A stretch of 12,446 bases of DNA from Chloroflexota bacterium (GCA_020346965.1 CP070793.1:1058590-1071035); one strand, 5' to 3'; positions 1-6,711 are shown, numbered from the stretch's first letter. The notes: generated by a model from the letters alone, not told the origin. Numbers and translations are program-made.

Positions 1-549
1 CAGGCACCACCGGAGACGAAAGAATTATTCCAGCAGATTGAAGATAATGGAGCCCGGATCATAAACCTTTATAAGGTATTGGCCAATAGCCCGCACGTGG
101 CTCGCAGCGCTATCAGATTAGGCAGTTCGTTAATTGGCAAGACAACTCTTTCAGCAAAACTACGCGAGTTAACTATCATGCGAATCGCCAAGCTCTGTGA
201 TTGCGAGTACGAATGGGTGCAGCACACACCAATCGCTTTAGAATCCGGCGTAAGCCGAGCTCAGTTGGATGCAATTGGCTCCTGGAAGGAATCGAGCAAT
301 TTTGACGAAGAAGAGCGTGCAATATTGCAGTATGTTGATGAAGTAGCCCAAAACGTTAAAGTAGCAGATGGGACATTCGATGCACTGAATAAACATCTTA
401 ACGAGCAGAGTATTGTTGAGTTAACTTTAGCCATCGGCTGGTGGGGAATGCTGGCTCGATTGCTTGTGCCGCTGGAAGTTGAGGTAGACGAGAGGTCGGC
501 TGGCTCCACAGTGGACCTGATTGGGCAACGCGCTACGCAAAAATCATGA
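1..549 (+). CDS. Carboxymuconolactone decarboxylase (CMD/AhpD-like) family protein, 5'-truncated
   Basis: The reading frame is open from base 1, so the gene is cut by the window edge. About 182 residues are visible and probably only some 10 to 15 N-terminal ones are missing. The TTG at 79 lies inside the conserved domain and is not taken as the start. The visible part has the CMD fold pattern: an N-terminal segment with NLYKVLANSP, then the core helix LRELTIMRIAKLCDCEYEW followed by Q-H (His at visible residue 75), then GVSRAQLDAI and an acidic second helical half (DEEERAILQYVDEV). AhpD-type peroxidases use a CxxC pair; here there is only C-D-C (residues 66 and 68), so peroxidase activity is doubtful and the enzyme is more like the uncharacterised CMD members. 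Substrate unknown. It converges on mtaB, with 20 bases between the two stop codons. Confidence 0.85.
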   Translation, partial: QAPPETKELFQQIEDNGARIINLYKVLANSPHVARSAIRLGSSLIGKTTLSAKLRELTIMRIAKLCDCEYEWVQHTPIALESGVSRAQLDAIGSWKESSNFDEEERAILQYVDEVAQNVKVADGTFDALNKHLNEQSIVELTLAIGWWGMLARLLVPLEVEVDERSAGSTVDLIGQRATQKS

Positions 550-569
550 TTCATTTTGGGCGTCTAGCT

Positions 570-1853
570 TTAGATTTCTGGCGGTCTGGTTAGTTCTCCC
601 CACATTTCATGGCTACGCAATCCCGCGAGTTTAACAGGAGTTATCTCATTATCCAGTGACTTTTCGCTGTGAGCGAAGACCCTGATATAGTTACTGGTCA
701 ATCCGGCGTATATGCCACTTTCGGGGCTGGTTTCCTTCTCCCATAGAACGGGCATAGTGTGTCCCAAGAACTGTTCACAGAATTTACGCCAGGAGTTTTG
801 GGATAGTTCCAGCATTCTCTGGTTGCGTGCCTGTTTGACTTTGGCTTTTATCTGCTCCGGCATTACGGCTGCTGCCGTTTCAGGGCGGGGTGAATATGGG
901 AAGACATGGATATTAGCGAAGCCAGCTTGCTGGCAGAAAGAGTAGCTCTGTTCGAATTCGTCGTCGCTTTCGTCGGGGAAACCGACAATGATATCCGTGG
1001 TGATGGCTGCATCGGGCATCATGTCTTTAATCCAAGTTACCGTTCTCTGGTACTGATCCAAAGAGTAGCTCCTCTTCATCCTTTGAAGCACGGTCGCACT
1101 TCCACTTTGCAGCGCCAGATGGAAATGGCGACAGAGCCTGTCATCCTGCCACAAGGCAAGAAATTCAGGAGATATCTCTGAAGGCTGTAAAGACGAGAGG
1201 CGTAATCTCTTAACGCCGGTACTAACAAGAATACGCTGGACCAAGCTCTCGAGGTCAGTGACGCCATCTCCATAAGAGCCGACCTTTGTCCCTGTTAGAA
1301 TAACTTCTCTGTAACCAAGGGCTACTTTTTGCTTAACTTCGCCAACTATCCGGGAAGCGGGCAAGGAATATTCACGGGGTCTTACTTCAGGCACAATGCA
1401 ATATGTGCAGTGGCTACGACAGCCATCTTGAATTTTTATCAGGCTGCGGGTCCTGGTGGTGGCATCGGTGAAGTGAGATTGCCTTGCTTCGCTATCAACC
1501 GGTTCATTACTTTTGGGGAAAAAGGTTTGCGTGAGGGTCAGCAGGTCCTCTTTCTCTGCGTTATCAACCACAAGATCAACGAGGGGGGCTAGCTCTCGAC
1601 CGTTTCTCTGAGCATAGCAGCCAGTAGCGATAATCAGGGCACGCGGATTCCTGCGTCTCGTCAGCCTGAGCCAGTGGCGCGACTTGCGGTCGGCAATGTG
1701 GGTGACGGTGCAAGTATTAGCAATATAAATATCTGCCCGGTCACCGGGGTGAACAAGCTGAAATCCGGCATGTGTAAAGCGACCCGCCAGAGATTCGGTT
1801 TCAGCCTGATTCAGCTTGCAACCGAGTGTGTAGAAAGCGACCTTCATTGACAT
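570..1853 (-). CDS. mtaB: tRNA t6A37 methylthiotransferase MtaB (radical SAM)
   Basis: Converts N6-threonylcarbamoyladenosine at position 37 of ANN-decoding tRNAs to its 2-methylthio form, using two iron-sulfur clusters and S-adenosylmethionine in the cytoplasm. The N-terminal UPF0004 domain has its three cluster cysteines in TLGCKLNQAETE (C12), NTCTVT (C48) and TGCYAQ (C79). The radical-SAM CxxxCxxC follows as CRSHCTYC (C145, C149, C152), and the C-terminal part resembles a TRAM RNA-binding domain. The TLGCKLNQ opening and the NTCTVTHIADRKS stretch point to the MtaB branch rather than MiaB or RimO. At 427 residues it is normal for the family. The first codons read ATG TCA ATG AAG. No Shine-Dalgarno is visible and a perfect -10 ends two bases before the first ATG, so translation may really start at the second ATG (1847, giving MKVAFYTLGC) on a nearly leaderless message. 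Confidence 0.93.
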   Translation of the reverse strand: MSMKVAFYTLGCKLNQAETESLAGRFTHAGFQLVHPGDRADIYIANTCTVTHIADRKSRHWLRLTRRRNPRALIIATGCYAQRNGRELAPLVDLVVDNAEKEDLLTLTQTFFPKSNEPVDSEARQSHFTDATTRTRSLIKIQDGCRSHCTYCIVPEVRPREYSLPASRIVGEVKQKVALGYREVILTGTKVGSYGDGVTDLESLVQRILVSTGVKRLRLSSLQPSEISPEFLALWQDDRLCRHFHLALQSGSATVLQRMKRSYSLDQYQRTVTWIKDMMPDAAITTDIIVGFPDESDDEFEQSYSFCQQAGFANIHVFPYSPRPETAAAVMPEQIKAKVKQARNQRMLELSQNSWRKFCEQFLGHTMPVLWEKETSPESGIYAGLTSNYIRVFAHSEKSLDNEITPVKLAGLRSHEMWGELTRPPEI

Positions 1854-1855
1854 GG

Positions 1856-1885
1856 ATTATATTTACTGCCTGGCTGAGTGGTCAA
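1856..1885 (-). promoter_or_regulatory. mtaB promoter
   Basis: On the minus strand TTGACC (1885 to 1880) and TATAAT (1861 to 1856) are separated by 18 bases, which matches the sigma-70-type consensus at 5 of 6 and 6 of 6 positions. The expected transcription start, about 7 bases past the -10, falls near 1849. That is just before the second ATG of mtaB and inside the first, so the message would be essentially leaderless. This is consistent with the absence of a ribosome binding site. Confidence 0.65.
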
Positions 1886-1901
1886 ACACTATAACAGGCG
1901 C

Positions 1902-1931
1902 TTGCTTCAGACCTCTATCATGGGATATAGT
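1902..1931 (+). promoter_or_regulatory. Possible recJ promoter
   Basis: TTGCTT at 1902-1907 and TATAGT at 1926-1931 are spaced by 18 bases. The -10 matches consensus at 5 of 6 positions and the -35 only at its first three. Transcription would begin near 1938, giving a leader of about 34 bases. The leader start contains a short inverted repeat, GTTAG/CTAAC (1930-1944). The region is shared with the divergent mtaB promoter. Confidence 0.4.
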
Positions 1932-1971
1932 TAGCGATTCTAACAGAAAATAAGTTAGCCAGGGTATTAAG

Positions 1972-3657
1972 TTGAATCAGCGAACTCGATGGAAGATATT
2001 ACCTCGGGTGCCAGATGAATACTTGAATGCTTCTGGCTCTTCTCCTCTAGTTGCTCAACTTCTCTGCAATCGTGGTGTTGAACCAGAAGAAATCGATGCC
2101 TTTTTGTCTGCTGATCGTAGGCTGGAGGGTAATCCCTTCCTCCTTCCTGATATATCACAGGCCATAAGTAGAATCTATAAGGCCGTGCTTGAGCGGGAGA
2201 AGATTGCTGTCTACGGTGACTTCGATGTTGACGGTGTTACGGCCACAGTTATTATTATCGAAGGATTGTCGAGGCTGGGTGCCGAAGTTGTTCCCTATAT
2301 TCCTGACCGCCTAAACGAAGGACATGGGGTGAAATCATCAGCCCTGGAGAAACTTCGAGCCGAGGGCGTAAGTTTGGTCATTACTGTTGATTGCGGTGTA
2401 ACTGACATCGAAGAGGCAAAACGAGCCCGAAGGATGGGAATGGACATGATTATTACCGACCATCACGTTCCATTAAGGAACCTGCCTCGAGCCGTAGCCA
2501 TAGTTGATCCCAAAAGAAAGGATTCTACGTATCCCTATCCAGAACTAGCCGGTGCTGGTGTTGCCTTCAAGCTTCTACAAGCCTTGTTCCATAAAGACAG
2601 TCGAGAGGAGTGGTTATCCAGGTTGATGGACCTGGTTGCTTTAGCTACTGTTACGGATTTAGTTCCCCTAGTTGGTGAGAATCGTTACCTGGTGAGAGAA
2701 GGGCTGCGAGAACTCAATAAGAGCTCCCATGTGGGGATTCAGGAAATGGTCAAATTAGCCGGGTTGAAGCTAGGCGAACTTGGCGCTGAAGATATCTCCT
2801 GGGTACTGGGACCACGACTCAATGCTGCCGGTAGGATGAATAATGCCTCTTCCAGCTACCAACTTCTCACCACTCAATCGTCAGAGGAATCGCGTCTCCT
2901 GGCTCTGGAGCTGGAGGAAAGGAATGCCGAGCGGCAGAAACTAACCAGTGAAGTGCTAAACCAAGCCAGAGAGAAACTGGCTCCGAAATTAGATCTGCCT
3001 ATGCTTATAGATGCTGATGAGAACTACTCCATCCGTGTTATCGGGCTTGTTGCCGGCAGACTTGCGGAAGAATTTTACAGGCCTGCCATTATCATTAATA
3101 TGGGCTCAGAGCTATGTCAGGGCAGCTGTCGTAGTATACCTGAATTCAATGTCGCAGCTGCTTTAGAGGAATGCCATGACCTGCTCGTTGCTTTTGGCGG
3201 CCATCCACTAGCCGCCGGCTTCACCGTAACACGCCGGAACTTGGCTCAGCTACAAGAACGGATTGCTGCACTAGCTACGGAGCAATTGGGTCATCTTGAA
3301 CTGTGCCCGGAAATAGTGATTGACGCTGATGTGCCTTTGTCTATTCTCACCGGAGACACCTTTAATATTATCCAGAGGTTGAGCCCATTCGGTAGGGGCA
3401 ATCCGCAGCCGACTTTTCTCACCCGGGGGATCGACGTGGTCGAGTGCCGCAACTTCGGGAAAAAGGGTGGTTGGCTGAGACTAAAACTCAAGCAGGGGAA
3501 TATAACCTGGCAGGCTGTGGACTTCAGGTCTCGGAAAAAAACGAAGGAGATTCCACCTAGCATAGATGTTGTCTATAACCTGGAAAAAAGCCGCTGGAAC
3601 GGAGATGAGGTGATGCGCCTTAATCTTCTGGATTTTGCCCCAACTCATCTTCACTAG
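1972..3657 (+). CDS. recJ: Single-stranded-DNA-specific 5'-3' exonuclease RecJ
   Basis: RecJ degrades single-stranded DNA from the 5' end in recombination and in base-excision and mismatch repair. The DHH phosphoesterase motifs are in order: GDFDVDG (D83, D85, D87), TVDCG (D140), ITDHH (163-165) and LVALATVTD. GPRLNAAGRMN follows, then the DHHA1 domain with GSCRSI and FGGHPLAAGF, and a C-terminal OB-like region. At 561 residues it has normal RecJ length. In the segment that usually reads WHxGVIG the sequence is Y352-S-I-R-V-I-G, so the Trp-His pair is replaced. The TTG start is chosen because it gives the usual RecJ N-terminus (a basic stretch, then W-K-I-L) and an in-frame TAA lies at 1951. 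AGGG at 1961-1964 is a weak ribosome binding site. Transcribed away from mtaB; its last 38 bases overlap the lgt 3' end. Confidence 0.95.
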   Translation: MNQRTRWKILPRVPDEYLNASGSSPLVAQLLCNRGVEPEEIDAFLSADRRLEGNPFLLPDISQAISRIYKAVLEREKIAVYGDFDVDGVTATVIIIEGLSRLGAEVVPYIPDRLNEGHGVKSSALEKLRAEGVSLVITVDCGVTDIEEAKRARRMGMDMIITDHHVPLRNLPRAVAIVDPKRKDSTYPYPELAGAGVAFKLLQALFHKDSREEWLSRLMDLVALATVTDLVPLVGENRYLVREGLRELNKSSHVGIQEMVKLAGLKLGELGAEDISWVLGPRLNAAGRMNNASSSYQLLTTQSSEESRLLALELEERNAERQKLTSEVLNQAREKLAPKLDLPMLIDADENYSIRVIGLVAGRLAEEFYRPAIIINMGSELCQGSCRSIPEFNVAAALEECHDLLVAFGGHPLAAGFTVTRRNLAQLQERIAALATEQLGHLELCPEIVIDADVPLSILTGDTFNIIQRLSPFGRGNPQPTFLTRGIDVVECRNFGKKGGWLRLKLKQGNITWQAVDFRSRKKTKEIPPSIDVVYNLEKSRWNGDEVMRLNLLDFAPTHLH

Positions 3658-4465
3658 CAGACACAGTCGCTAAAGATTGCTTTTTATACCGGCGCAATTT
3701 ATAGATAAGCCAGGGCAGGAAAATCACCAATATGGCCAGGTCAACATACTGCGCGTTATCAATACCCCAGAGTAGTGGCTCGCGCCCGGCACGCAGAAAC
3801 CTCAGGGCAAGATCACCGATGGCATAAACACTCAAACCGAAGAACAGCAGTCCGCCTTCGGGTTTGAATGTATCCCGGAAGCGCCAGATTATACCAAAGA
3901 CTATCAGATTCCACAGTACGTGATAAATCTGTGTGGGGTATAGCGGCACCCCCCAAAATTCAGGGGCCATCGTGTTCCGAGCTGAGTAGGTTACCGCCAA
4001 CGGGAAGAAATCAAATGGACTGGGTTGGCCATAGCAGCAACCGTTAAGGGTGCAACCGATCCTGCCCATGGCCAAGGCTAGAAGGGCCCCCACAATAAAG
4101 ACATCACCTATGCTAAGCAGCGTGGAAAAGCGCATTTTGGTTACGGCCATATAGATCAATGCTGCCACAATGATGCCGATAATCATTCCCATTTGAGCAA
4201 GGCCGGCAAATCCGAAAATATCCAGGGGATTTGCCCTAAACTGGTCCCAGTAATAGACTACATATGACAGCCGGCCTCCTATGACGCCGCCGATAACGCC
4301 CCAGAGGAAAATGCTGTAGATATCACTCGAGATGCCCCGTCTTTTTACCTCCCTGAGCATAATGACCAATAACGCGGCAACCCCTATAGCTGCCATAATT
4401 CCATACCATCGTATCTCCAGAGAGCCAATGGTGAAAGCAATTGGGTCTACACTGATATTTAACAT
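3620..4465 (-). CDS. lgt: Prolipoprotein diacylglyceryl transferase family protein (divergent Lgt)
   Basis: Lgt transfers diacylglycerol from phosphatidylglycerol to the lipobox cysteine of prelipoproteins in the cytoplasmic membrane. The 281-residue protein has about seven hydrophobic segments, a typical N-terminus (VDPIAF, RWYGIM with Y21), GGRLSY (R65), GRIGCTLNGCCYG (134-146), YPTQIYH, and a basic C-terminal tail. Length and topology fit Lgt. Several residues important in E. coli Lgt differ when aligned by eye. The HGG motif is QMG (91-93). Within the GRIGNF..NGE motif, N146 and E151 become C138 and C143. The R239/E243 pair becomes D218/R222. A cysteine form of the GRIG motif occurs in other bacterial Lgt proteins as far as I recall, but the rest looks unusual. 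The ATG has upstream GGAAAGG/AAGGG. It starts 18 bases after the ftsY stop, so the two genes form an operon. Confidence 0.85.
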   Translation of the reverse strand: MLNISVDPIAFTIGSLEIRWYGIMAAIGVAALLVIMLREVKRRGISSDIYSIFLWGVIGGVIGGRLSYVVYYWDQFRANPLDIFGFAGLAQMGMIIGIIVAALIYMAVTKMRFSTLLSIGDVFIVGALLALAMGRIGCTLNGCCYGQPSPFDFFPLAVTYSARNTMAPEFWGVPLYPTQIYHVLWNLIVFGIIWRFRDTFKPEGGLLFFGLSVYAIGDLALRFLRAGREPLLWGIDNAQYVDLAILVIFLPWLIYKLRRYKKQSLATVSASEDELGQNPED

Positions 4466-4483
4466 TTACCCTTTCCTTTCCGT

Positions 4484-5404
4484 TTAAGAGAAAATAGCAT
4501 TAACAAAGACCTCGGCATCAAAAGGTGTCATATCCTGTACTTTTTCGCCCGTGCCGATATAAGAAATAGGAATATTTAACTGGTCACAGATGGCGAATAC
4601 TATTCCGCCTCTGGCTGTACCATCCAGCTTGGATAGAAAAATACCGGTGACGTCCACAGCTTCGGTAAAATACTTAGCCTGGGCTAAACCATTTTGCCCT
4701 GTAGTAGCATCCATTACGAGTAAGACTTGATGAGGTGCTGAAGCGTCTTGCTTAGCTGCTACTCTCTTGATTTTCTTGAGTTCTTCCATGAGATTAAACT
4801 TGGTATGAAGACGACCAGCAGTATCGATAATCACGGTCTGAGCATGGCGGCTACAACCTGCCTGAACAGCATCATAAGCGACCGCTCCGGGATCACCACC
4901 GGGTTGATGGGAGATGACTTCGGCACCTACATTTCCTCCCCAGTATTTAAGTTGGTCAATAGCTGCTGCCCGGAACGTATCAGCTGCCGCTAGTATAACT
5001 CGTTTCCCCTGCGAGATAAGACAATATGCCAGCTTGGCAATGCTCGTTGTCTTGCCCGAGCCGTTAACACCTACCACGAGGATGATATGAGGGAATTCTG
5101 CACCTCGCTCGGGGATCGAATTTTCTGACCGCGGGATATCCAATAAGTTTACCATTTCCTCTTTCAAGGTTTTCCTTATCTGAGATACCTCTGAGAGTTT
5201 GTCCGTTTTCACCCGCTGCCTGACTTTACCCAACAGTTTGCTCGTAGTCTCTACCCCGACATCAGCGGAAACAAGTAGCTCTTCCAATTCCTCCCAGACT
5301 TCGTCACTAAAAGTGTCACGGTTAAAGATATTGGCTATCTTGCCGAACCAGGTTTCCTTGCTTCTTTTTACTCCTGGTTCAGTCTTTTTTAGCAAATCGA
5401 GCAA
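4484..5404 (-). CDS. ftsY: Signal recognition particle receptor FtsY
   Basis: FtsY is the SRP receptor GTPase. It docks ribosome-nascent chains carried by SRP (Ffh plus SRP RNA) at the membrane translocon. The 306 residues are an N domain (about 1-90, with a basic amphipathic start suited to membrane contact) and a G domain: P-loop GVNGSGKTT (112-120), [11 protein letters not shown] (142-152), DTAGR (194-198), [10 protein letters not shown] and the closing GTGEKVQDM. The long acidic A domain of E. coli FtsY is absent, as in many bacteria. The TTG start is well supported: GGAGG at 5413-5409 lies four bases upstream, an in-frame TAG at 5431-5429 closes the frame, and no other start codon lies between. 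lgt follows it, so targeting and lipoprotein acylation are co-expressed. Confidence 0.97.
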   Translation of the reverse strand: MLDLLKKTEPGVKRSKETWFGKIANIFNRDTFSDEVWEELEELLVSADVGVETTSKLLGKVRQRVKTDKLSEVSQIRKTLKEEMVNLLDIPRSENSIPERGAEFPHIILVVGVNGSGKTTSIAKLAYCLISQGKRVILAAADTFRAAAIDQLKYWGGNVGAEVISHQPGGDPGAVAYDAVQAGCSRHAQTVIIDTAGRLHTKFNLMEELKKIKRVAAKQDASAPHQVLLVMDATTGQNGLAQAKYFTEAVDVTGIFLSKLDGTARGGIVFAICDQLNIPISYIGTGEKVQDMTPFDAEVFVNAIFS

Positions 5405-5408
5405 GCTG

Positions 5409-5413
5409 CCTCC
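5409..5413 (-). promoter_or_regulatory. ftsY ribosome binding site
   Basis: GGAGG sits four bases before the TTG codon. Together with the in-frame stop just upstream it fixes TTG as the ftsY start. Confidence 0.75.
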
Positions 5414-5443
5414 ACAATCGAGAGTGCCCTATGTAGTGGCATA

Positions 5444-5472
5444 AGTATAGGCGACATTCATCACTTAATCAA
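5444..5472 (-). promoter_or_regulatory. ftsY-lgt promoter
   Basis: On the minus strand TTGATT (5472 to 5467) and TATACT (5449 to 5444) are spaced by exactly 17 bases, matching consensus at 4 of 6 and 5 of 6. The expected start of transcription near 5437 gives a leader of about 33 bases carrying the GGAGG site. Confidence 0.6.
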
Positions 5473-5601
5473 ACTATGAAGCCTTGCCGCTAGCATCCAA
5501 CTGTCAAAGTCGACAGGTTCCGACAAGACACCCAGTTCCTAACAGGGAGTCTGGTGTTATTATCAGGCGGCCAAAAGATCACAAGATTTTCTCGGGATAG
5601 C
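5473..5601 (-). other. Non-coding stretch with two inverted repeats between the zur unit and ftsY
   Basis: About 130 bases lie between the stop of the membrane-protein gene and the ftsY -35. Two inverted repeats are visible. One spans 5528-5557: five outer pairs (ACACC/GGTGT), then five inner pairs interrupted by small bulges, with a 6-base loop. The other spans 5501-5516: CTGTC/GACAG with a 6-base loop. Neither is followed by a T-run on the minus strand, so they are not classic intrinsic terminators for the upstream gene. No tRNA, SRP RNA or familiar riboswitch core was recognised. They may be structures in the 3' end of the zur transcript, or chance. Confidence 0.3.
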
Positions 5602-6264
5602 TTAGCCAGAGATTTCTCGTCTTTCTGGTGAAGCCGTTTCTGTCTTCTTCCCCAGGAAAAGAAGAGGATATACCACGTCACTCAAGCAGCAGGGGAGCCA
5701 GACTGCCAGAAATAGAATCAAGAAGATAAAAGGAAGCAAGGGAATCCAATTATCGGCTATGTGTCCAAACGCCAATATGTAGAATAAGGATGCCCAGGTA
5801 CTTAATAGAACGTGTCCGAAGTGCGGGATTTTGGTTGTTTGCTTCCAGTAGCCGATGGCAATACCTGCCAGTGCCAGGAGGTTTATCCACCAGTGCTCAA
5901 TAAAAGGTACTTCGAATTCCATCGGAATGTGAAGTAATGTTCCTCCCAGATAGGGAATTATGGCATCGCTTATGGTGGCCATACCGATCGACCCTGTCCA
6001 TCCAATCAGAATTACCGCCCAGATTCTGCCTTTCTTGTATCTCACATACATAGCCGTTGTTGCAAGCGCGCTTAATACTACATGGAGCGGGTGGAAAGTG
6101 TGAAATATGGTGTCAGAAATATGGTTAGGGACGCTGAGCAATAGCACTATGACCGTGAGGACAATACCCGTAAGTGCGCCAAGGGCTGTGAAAGGGATGT
6201 GCTCTTTGAGTTCGTGCGCTATCAGTTTAGTCATTTCCAATTCTGGTAACGGATTATTTTTCAT
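5602..6264 (-). CDS. Histidine-rich six-helix membrane protein, candidate zinc-handling partner of Zur
   Basis: Not a family I can name. The 220 residues form about six hydrophobic segments (roughly 23-45, 56-76, 81-106, 125-140, 149-170 and 174-203) with basic ends. Potential metal ligands are dense: HELKEH (H17, H22), H48, FHTFHPLH (H55, H58, H61), D100, H112, H124, HFGH (H148, H151), GHIAD (H168, D171), C192-C193 and D196. The HE-xxx-H stretch opening the first helix loosely recalls the metal-binding helix of ZIP transporters, but the overall layout is not convincingly ZIP. Its ATG lies inside the last codons of zur (11-base overlap) with no clear Shine-Dalgarno, so translation is probably coupled. 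Co-expression with a zinc sensor suggests zinc uptake or membrane zinc handling; this is inference. A general membrane protein with incidental histidines remains possible. Confidence 0.8.
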   Translation of the reverse strand: MKNNPLPELEMTKLIAHELKEHIPFTALGALTGIVLTVIVLLLSVPNHISDTIFHTFHPLHVVLSALATTAMYVRYKKGRIWAVILIGWTGSIGMATISDAIIPYLGGTLLHIPMEFEVPFIEHWWINLLALAGIAIGYWKQTTKIPHFGHVLLSTWASLFYILAFGHIADNWIPLLPFIFLILFLAVWLPCCLSDVVYPLLFLGKKTETASPERREISG

Positions 6265-6676
6265 AACACCGGGAACAGAGTCCAGAGAATTCGGAAAGAT
6301 GATGGTCGGTATAGAAGCCTAAATCCTGGGTGAATGCATTTTCTTCCTGACATAATCCTTTGTCAGCAAATTCTCGAATGGCTCCGCAGCGCTGACAAAC
6401 CATGAACCGATGGCAGCCTTCTGTGGCATCCAAGTTACACTTCACAAATCCGCCATCGGACAGCATTTTGTGAGCCAGGTTCAGGTTGCAGAGCAAATCT
6501 AGTATACGGTATATGGTAACGTGGTTTAGATATTTGCCCCTGGCGTGCAGGATTCCCTGTATATCATAAGGAGAAAGTGGCTTTCCCATTTCTTCGAGTA
6601 CCTCGAGCACCAGCTTTCGCGGCTTGGTTGCTTTGTACCCTTTAGCCTGCAGAATCCTTATCGAGTTTTGAACCAC
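6254..6676 (-). CDS. zur: Fur-family metalloregulator, probable zinc uptake repressor Zur
   Basis: A 140-residue Fur-family protein: winged helix (1-75, with TIYRILDLL in the recognition region) and a metal-binding dimerisation domain. The structural zinc site is complete: CQRC (C94, C97) and CSRC (C134, C137). The sensing site matches E. coli Zur, whose ligands are His77, Cys88, His96 and Glu111. Here H69, C80, H89 and E102 sit at the matching places: H69 is eleven residues before C80 as in E. coli, and E102 is five after C97. This supports Zur over Fur, PerR or Nur; the alignment was made by eye. The start is GTG with no ribosome binding site. A perfect -10 ends six bases upstream, so the message is probably leaderless. 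Inverted repeats at the promoter suggest self-repression. The next gene overlaps its stop. Confidence 0.9.
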   Translation of the reverse strand: MVQNSIRILQAKGYKATKPRKLVLEVLEEMGKPLSPYDIQGILHARGKYLNHVTIYRILDLLCNLNLAHKMLSDGGFVKCNLDATEGCHRFMVCQRCGAIREFADKGLCQEENAFTQDLGFYTDHHLSEFSGLCSRCYEK

Positions 6677-6682
6677 GATAGT

Positions 6683-6711
6683 ATTATAAGTGCGGCGAAG
6701 ATTAAATGCAA
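6683..6711 (-). promoter_or_regulatory. zur promoter, probably leaderless
   Basis: TATAAT (6688 to 6683) is a perfect -10, preceded at 17 bases by TTGCAT (6711 to 6706), of which only the TTG matches the -35 consensus. Six bases separate the -10 from the GTG start codon, so transcription should begin at or within a base or two of the codon. No Shine-Dalgarno is present. Confidence 0.65.

Noticed and set aside
79..549. A complete gene starting at the TTG at 79
   Set aside because: The frame is open to base 1 and the upstream codons encode the normal start of a CMD domain (QAPPETKELF, RIINLYKVL), so the gene is truncated by the window.
542..551. Perfect palindrome AATCATGATT at the junction of the CMD and mtaB stops, possible bidirectional terminator
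   Set aside because: The stem is short, AT-rich and has no loop; extension to AAAAT/ATTTT is imperfect. Too weak to call.
1888..1893. TATAGT on the minus strand as an alternative mtaB -10
   Set aside because: No acceptable -35 at the right distance, while TTGACC-18-TATAAT closer to the gene is much better.
3654..3690. Possible recJ terminator: AGC-GAC/GTC-GCT repeat with a later T-run
   Set aside because: Six interrupted pairs with a three-base loop, and the T-run starts about nine bases after the stem. Not convincing.
5473..5601. tRNA, SRP RNA or riboswitch in the gap before ftsY
   Set aside because: No T-loop consensus, no SRP apical loop motif and no familiar riboswitch core on either strand.
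5490..5681. A 63-residue minus-strand frame overlapping the end of the membrane-protein gene
   Set aside because: No recognisable family and no ribosome binding site. It largely shadows the real gene and runs over the inverted repeats.
5602..6264. Calling the membrane protein a ZIP transporter because of HELKEH
   Set aside because: ZIP proteins have eight helices and paired motifs on the fourth and fifth helices; here the HE-xxx-H is at the N-terminus and the second motif is missing.
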